A stretch of DNA of 42,216 nucleotides, taken from the NCBI RefSeq assembly GCF_021043395.1, contig NZ_JAJNKE010000038.1, positions 1 to 42,216 on the forward strand, given 5' to 3'. The notes below the pieces were generated by a model. It ran no database searches. It had not been told where the DNA came from and saw only the letters and a program-made list of their open reading frames with translations. The position numbers and the translations under genes were made by a program. Origin of the DNA: Clostridium guangxiense (GTDB lineage Bacteria > Bacillota > Clostridia > Clostridiales > Clostridiaceae). Shown piece after piece: positions 40,701 through 42,216 of the stretch; within the stretch, counting starts at the first letter, position 1, and each line of letters opens with the position of its first letter.

Positions 40701-42071
40701 GGCACAACCTTTAAAGCAGGAACCATAGGTACCATAGCAGAAAAGACAGCCTTTGGTTATGTAAAAAAGTATTATGAGGAGAGAAACGTTACGATAAACA
40801 AAGCTGAAATAACTAGAATTTCAAGGGGTTGTACAGGTATAAAGAGAACCACCGGACAGCATCCAGGAGGAATTATAGTTGTGCCAAAGGGCAGGGAAAT
40901 CTTTGAATTTTGTCCTGTGCAGCATCCTGCGGATGATCCGAATTCAGATATTATAACAACACATTTTGATTATCACTCAATAGATCAGAATTTACTTAAG
41001 CTTGATATACTTGGTCACGATGATCCAACAGTTATAAGAATGCTGCAGGATATAACAGGAGTGAACCCTCATAAAATACCGCTGGATGATAAAGAGACAA
41101 TGTCTTTATTTTCATCTACAAGAGCTTTAGGCGTAATGCCAGAACAGATAAATTCCAAGGTAGGAACTTTTGGTATCCCTGAATTTGGAACTAAATTCGT
41201 AAGAGGAATGCTTGTTGATACAATGCCAAAAACTTTTTCAGAATTGCTGTGTATATCAGGACTTTCACATGGTACTGATGTTTGGCTTGGAAATGCTAAA
41301 GATCTTATTGATCAGGGAATAGTTACCTTAAGTGAAGCAGTATGTACCAGAGATGATATTATGATTTACCTTATCAAGAAAGGTTTGCCGCCAAATACTG
41401 CCTTTAAAATAATGGAAACAGTACGTAAGGGAAAAGCACTAAAGGACCCACAGAAATGGGCAGAGTATGAAGCCTTAATGAGGGAGAATAATGTGCCAGA
41501 GTGGTATATAGATTCTTGCAAAAAGATAAAATACATGTTCCCTAAGGCTCATGCTGCGGCCTATGTAATGATGGCCTTTAGAATAGCTTGGTTTAAGGTT
41601 CACATACCTAAGGCCTATTATGCAGCATATTTTAGCATTAGAGCAAAGGCATTTGATGCAGAATTTATGATTTTTGGAAAAGAAAAGGTTAAAGAAAAGA
41701 TGAAGGAAATTCAAATGATGGGCATGCAAGCTGGTCCTAAAGACAAGGATATGTACGATGATTTAGAAATAGTTTTGGAAATGTATGAGAGAGGCTTTAA
41801 GTTTCTTCCTATTGATTTATATAAATCTCATTCTACAAAGTTTTTGGTGGAAGAGGATGGTATAAGACCACCTGTAAATAGTATATCTGGTATGGGAAAT
41901 GTTGCAGCAGAAGGTATATACAATGCAGCACACGAAAAGCCTGTAAACTCTATAGAAGATTTGAAGAAACGTGCTAAAATAGGAAATTCAGCTGTGGAGG
42001 CACTTAAAAAGTTTGGATGTTTAAAAGGTCTTCCTGAAAGCGATCAATTGAGCTTTTTTGATGGATTTTAA
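37728..42071 (+). CDS. polC: DNA polymerase III alpha subunit, PolC type
   Basis: The main replicative polymerase of low-GC Gram-positives, 1447 residues, normal length. Order of domains: N-terminal region (1-220), OB fold (about 228-310), PHP domain starting at L-H-M-H-T (about 338) that is split by the DEDD proofreading exonuclease (about 424-585, I-L-D-L-E-T-T-G, A-H-N-A-E-F-D, H-R-A-L-D-D), resumption of PHP, a zinc finger with two CxxC pairs (about 913-950), and the polymerase core with P-D-I-D-L-N-F (about 966; catalytic Asp residues). The exonuclease inserted in PHP and the N-terminal OB fold separate PolC from DnaE. The start ATG follows GAGGAGAGG. A hairpin follows the stop. Confidence 0.97.
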   Translation: MKRINEIFSDYEESGNINTAIVESVVLRKKSKRLEMEISSDKYIEIKEFENLNSFIRRRFALRDSIIAVKYADGTDKKPIERELKNIVLLMSDKHPVLKTILNNSEYEVDKNTINFNFKIAVSGFLKSMNYDRELNKVIKTLYGTTYNINFVDKVSSEELMLQEEEREQEMLAISRKIQAEGGNIAKAPHKEVSVKREDIKEEVVSKKPSDLALILGRNPKIKENVIKITDITPDEGRISIQGEISNIEAKELKSGKTLVSFDLYDGSSSMTCKSFLKPGEDGEVLSRLKKAKGVRLAGSAGYSKFSQEVEIIANTIIETEGIRKAKRKDNAELKRVELHMHTQMSQMDAMTSATDLIKRAMSWGMKSIAITDHGVVQAFPEAHKLLGRDNPDMKIIYGVEAYLAPDKKPSVTNAKGQSIDTIYCILDLETTGFSPVTEKITEIGIMKYKDGKVIDSFSCFVNPQKPIPARVVEITNITDDMVKDAETIEQAFPKMLEFIEGSVLVAHNAEFDVGFLKHNAKVLGYDFNFSYVDTLSLAQDVFPQLKSYKLGRIAKNLGIKVEVAHRALDDVDTTVKVFNIMLEELKKRGAETLQDIDKYASDEEAKKQEFKKVKTYHAIILAKDYVGLKNLYKLVSYSHLHYFYKKPRILRSLYKKYSEGLILGSACSEGELFQAILLGKSDEEIETIAQEYDYLEIQPLGNDDYLVRSGQVPDREAIKGINRKIIALGEKLNKPVVATGDVHFMDPEDEIYRRILEAGQGFKDADNQAPLYLRTTEEMLQEFSYLGKEKAYEVVVTNTNLVSDMCQQISPISPEKCPPHIDGCEETIKNIAYSKAHELYGDPLPEIVQQRLDKELESIIKNGFSVMYIIAQKLVWKSNEDGYLVGSRGSVGSSFVANMTGITEVNSLPPHYRCSKCKYSDFSDYGVKNGFDLPDKICPVCGEKLDKDGMDIPFETFLGFNGDKEPDIDLNFSGEYQAKAHRYTEVIFGKGTTFKAGTIGTIAEKTAFGYVKKYYEERNVTINKAEITRISRGCTGIKRTTGQHPGGIIVVPKGREIFEFCPVQHPADDPNSDIITTHFDYHSIDQNLLKLDILGHDDPTVIRMLQDITGVNPHKIPLDDKETMSLFSSTRALGVMPEQINSKVGTFGIPEFGTKFVRGMLVDTMPKTFSELLCISGLSHGTDVWLGNAKDLIDQGIVTLSEAVCTRDDIMIYLIKKGLPPNTAFKIMETVRKGKALKDPQKWAEYEALMRENNVPEWYIDSCKKIKYMFPKAHAAAYVMMAFRIAWFKVHIPKAYYAAYFSIRAKAFDAEFMIFGKEKVKEKMKEIQMMGMQAGPKDKDMYDDLEIVLEMYERGFKFLPIDLYKSHSTKFLVEEDGIRPPVNSISGMGNVAAEGIYNAAHEKPVNSIEDLKKRAKIGNSAVEALKKFGCLKGLPESDQLSFFDGF

Positions 42072-42080
42072 TTATTGTAT

Positions 42081-42114
42081 AAAGATAAACCATTTCAAGT
42101 TTTCAATGGTTTAT
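42081..42114 (+). terminator. Hairpin after polC
   Basis: AGATAAACCATT and AATGGTTTATCT with a ten-base loop, 10 bases after the stop. It lacks a T-run and merges into the adjacent palindromic repeat. Confidence 0.55.
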
Positions 42115-42216
42115 CTATAGATAGACAGCTTGAAACTTTAAAATTGCAATCTCCAAATTTATCCTGATAAACTGGAATTTGTCGAGCACTATAGTGAAGG
42201 GTTTTACGGTGCTGTG
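42115..42216. repeat. Heptamer-arm palindromic repeat, partial, cut by window end
   Basis: The first 63 bases are nearly identical to the left outer arm of the 31975-32319 copy (TATAGATAGACAGCTTGAAA...AAATTTATCCTGATAAAC), with about four differences. After GGAATTTGTCGAGCACTATAG the sequence jumps to core-like material, so part of the arm with the heptamers is missing. It continues beyond the window. Confidence 0.7.

Overview
The window is low-GC DNA from a Firmicute, most likely a Clostridium sensu stricto chromosome. The evidence is a PolC-type replicative polymerase, strong AGGAGG-type ribosome binding sites with occasional TTG/GTG starts, many U-tract terminators, and clostridial families (DUF1540, WalJ/YycJ, GerMN lipoprotein, DUF2935). 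I do not assign a species.

Layout. 0-5 kb: remnants of a methyltransferase gene, a CPBP-family membrane protease, a NatAB-type ABC exporter and an AEC permease. 5.1-5.25 kb: an intergenic stretch that folds well only as minus-strand RNA. 5.3-8.8 kb: an intracellular-type subtilase, a PhzF-family enzyme, a degenerate IS630-family element and an adjacent MITE. 8.8-15.6 kb: housekeeping and small genes (FmdB-like zinc ribbon, YdcZ-like permease, dimeric dUTPase, DUF1540 protein, murA, walJ-like, GerMN lipoprotein, SEC-C protein, rlmH).

15.7-22.4 kb is the most interesting region. It has a candidate small RNA and then a probable RiPP cluster: two tandem homologous radical SAM/SPASM enzymes, a 33-residue basic peptide with one Cys and a near-perfect Shine-Dalgarno, a stable hairpin, a two-part GNAT acetyltransferase, an MFS exporter and a Nif3-family protein. 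A catalytic-domain-less tyrosine recombinase fragment lies just downstream. I cannot match the peptide to a named RiPP class.

23.8-24.1 kb carries a probable type I toxin-antitoxin locus (Hol_Tox-like 33-residue membrane toxin, SD-sequestering hairpin, antisense RNA). 24.4-29.4 kb is a decaying accessory zone where intact genes (MGMT-like, methyltransferase, Asp/Glu racemase-like, DUF2200) alternate with at least six pseudogenes. 29.4-31.9 kb has a DeoR regulator divergent from a Cof-type HAD phosphatase, followed by a second DeoR protein without its DNA-binding domain. 32.4-42.1 kb holds a truncated UvrC-like protein, an SDR, a soluble chemoreceptor, a tocopherol-cyclase-like protein, a DUF2935 protein and polC.

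Scattered through the window (about 2.0, 9.1, 14.9, 27.8, 32.0 and 42.1 kb) are copies or pieces of a large palindromic repeat. Its arms are tandem heptamers whose sequence differs between copies while the two arms of each complete copy stay complementary.
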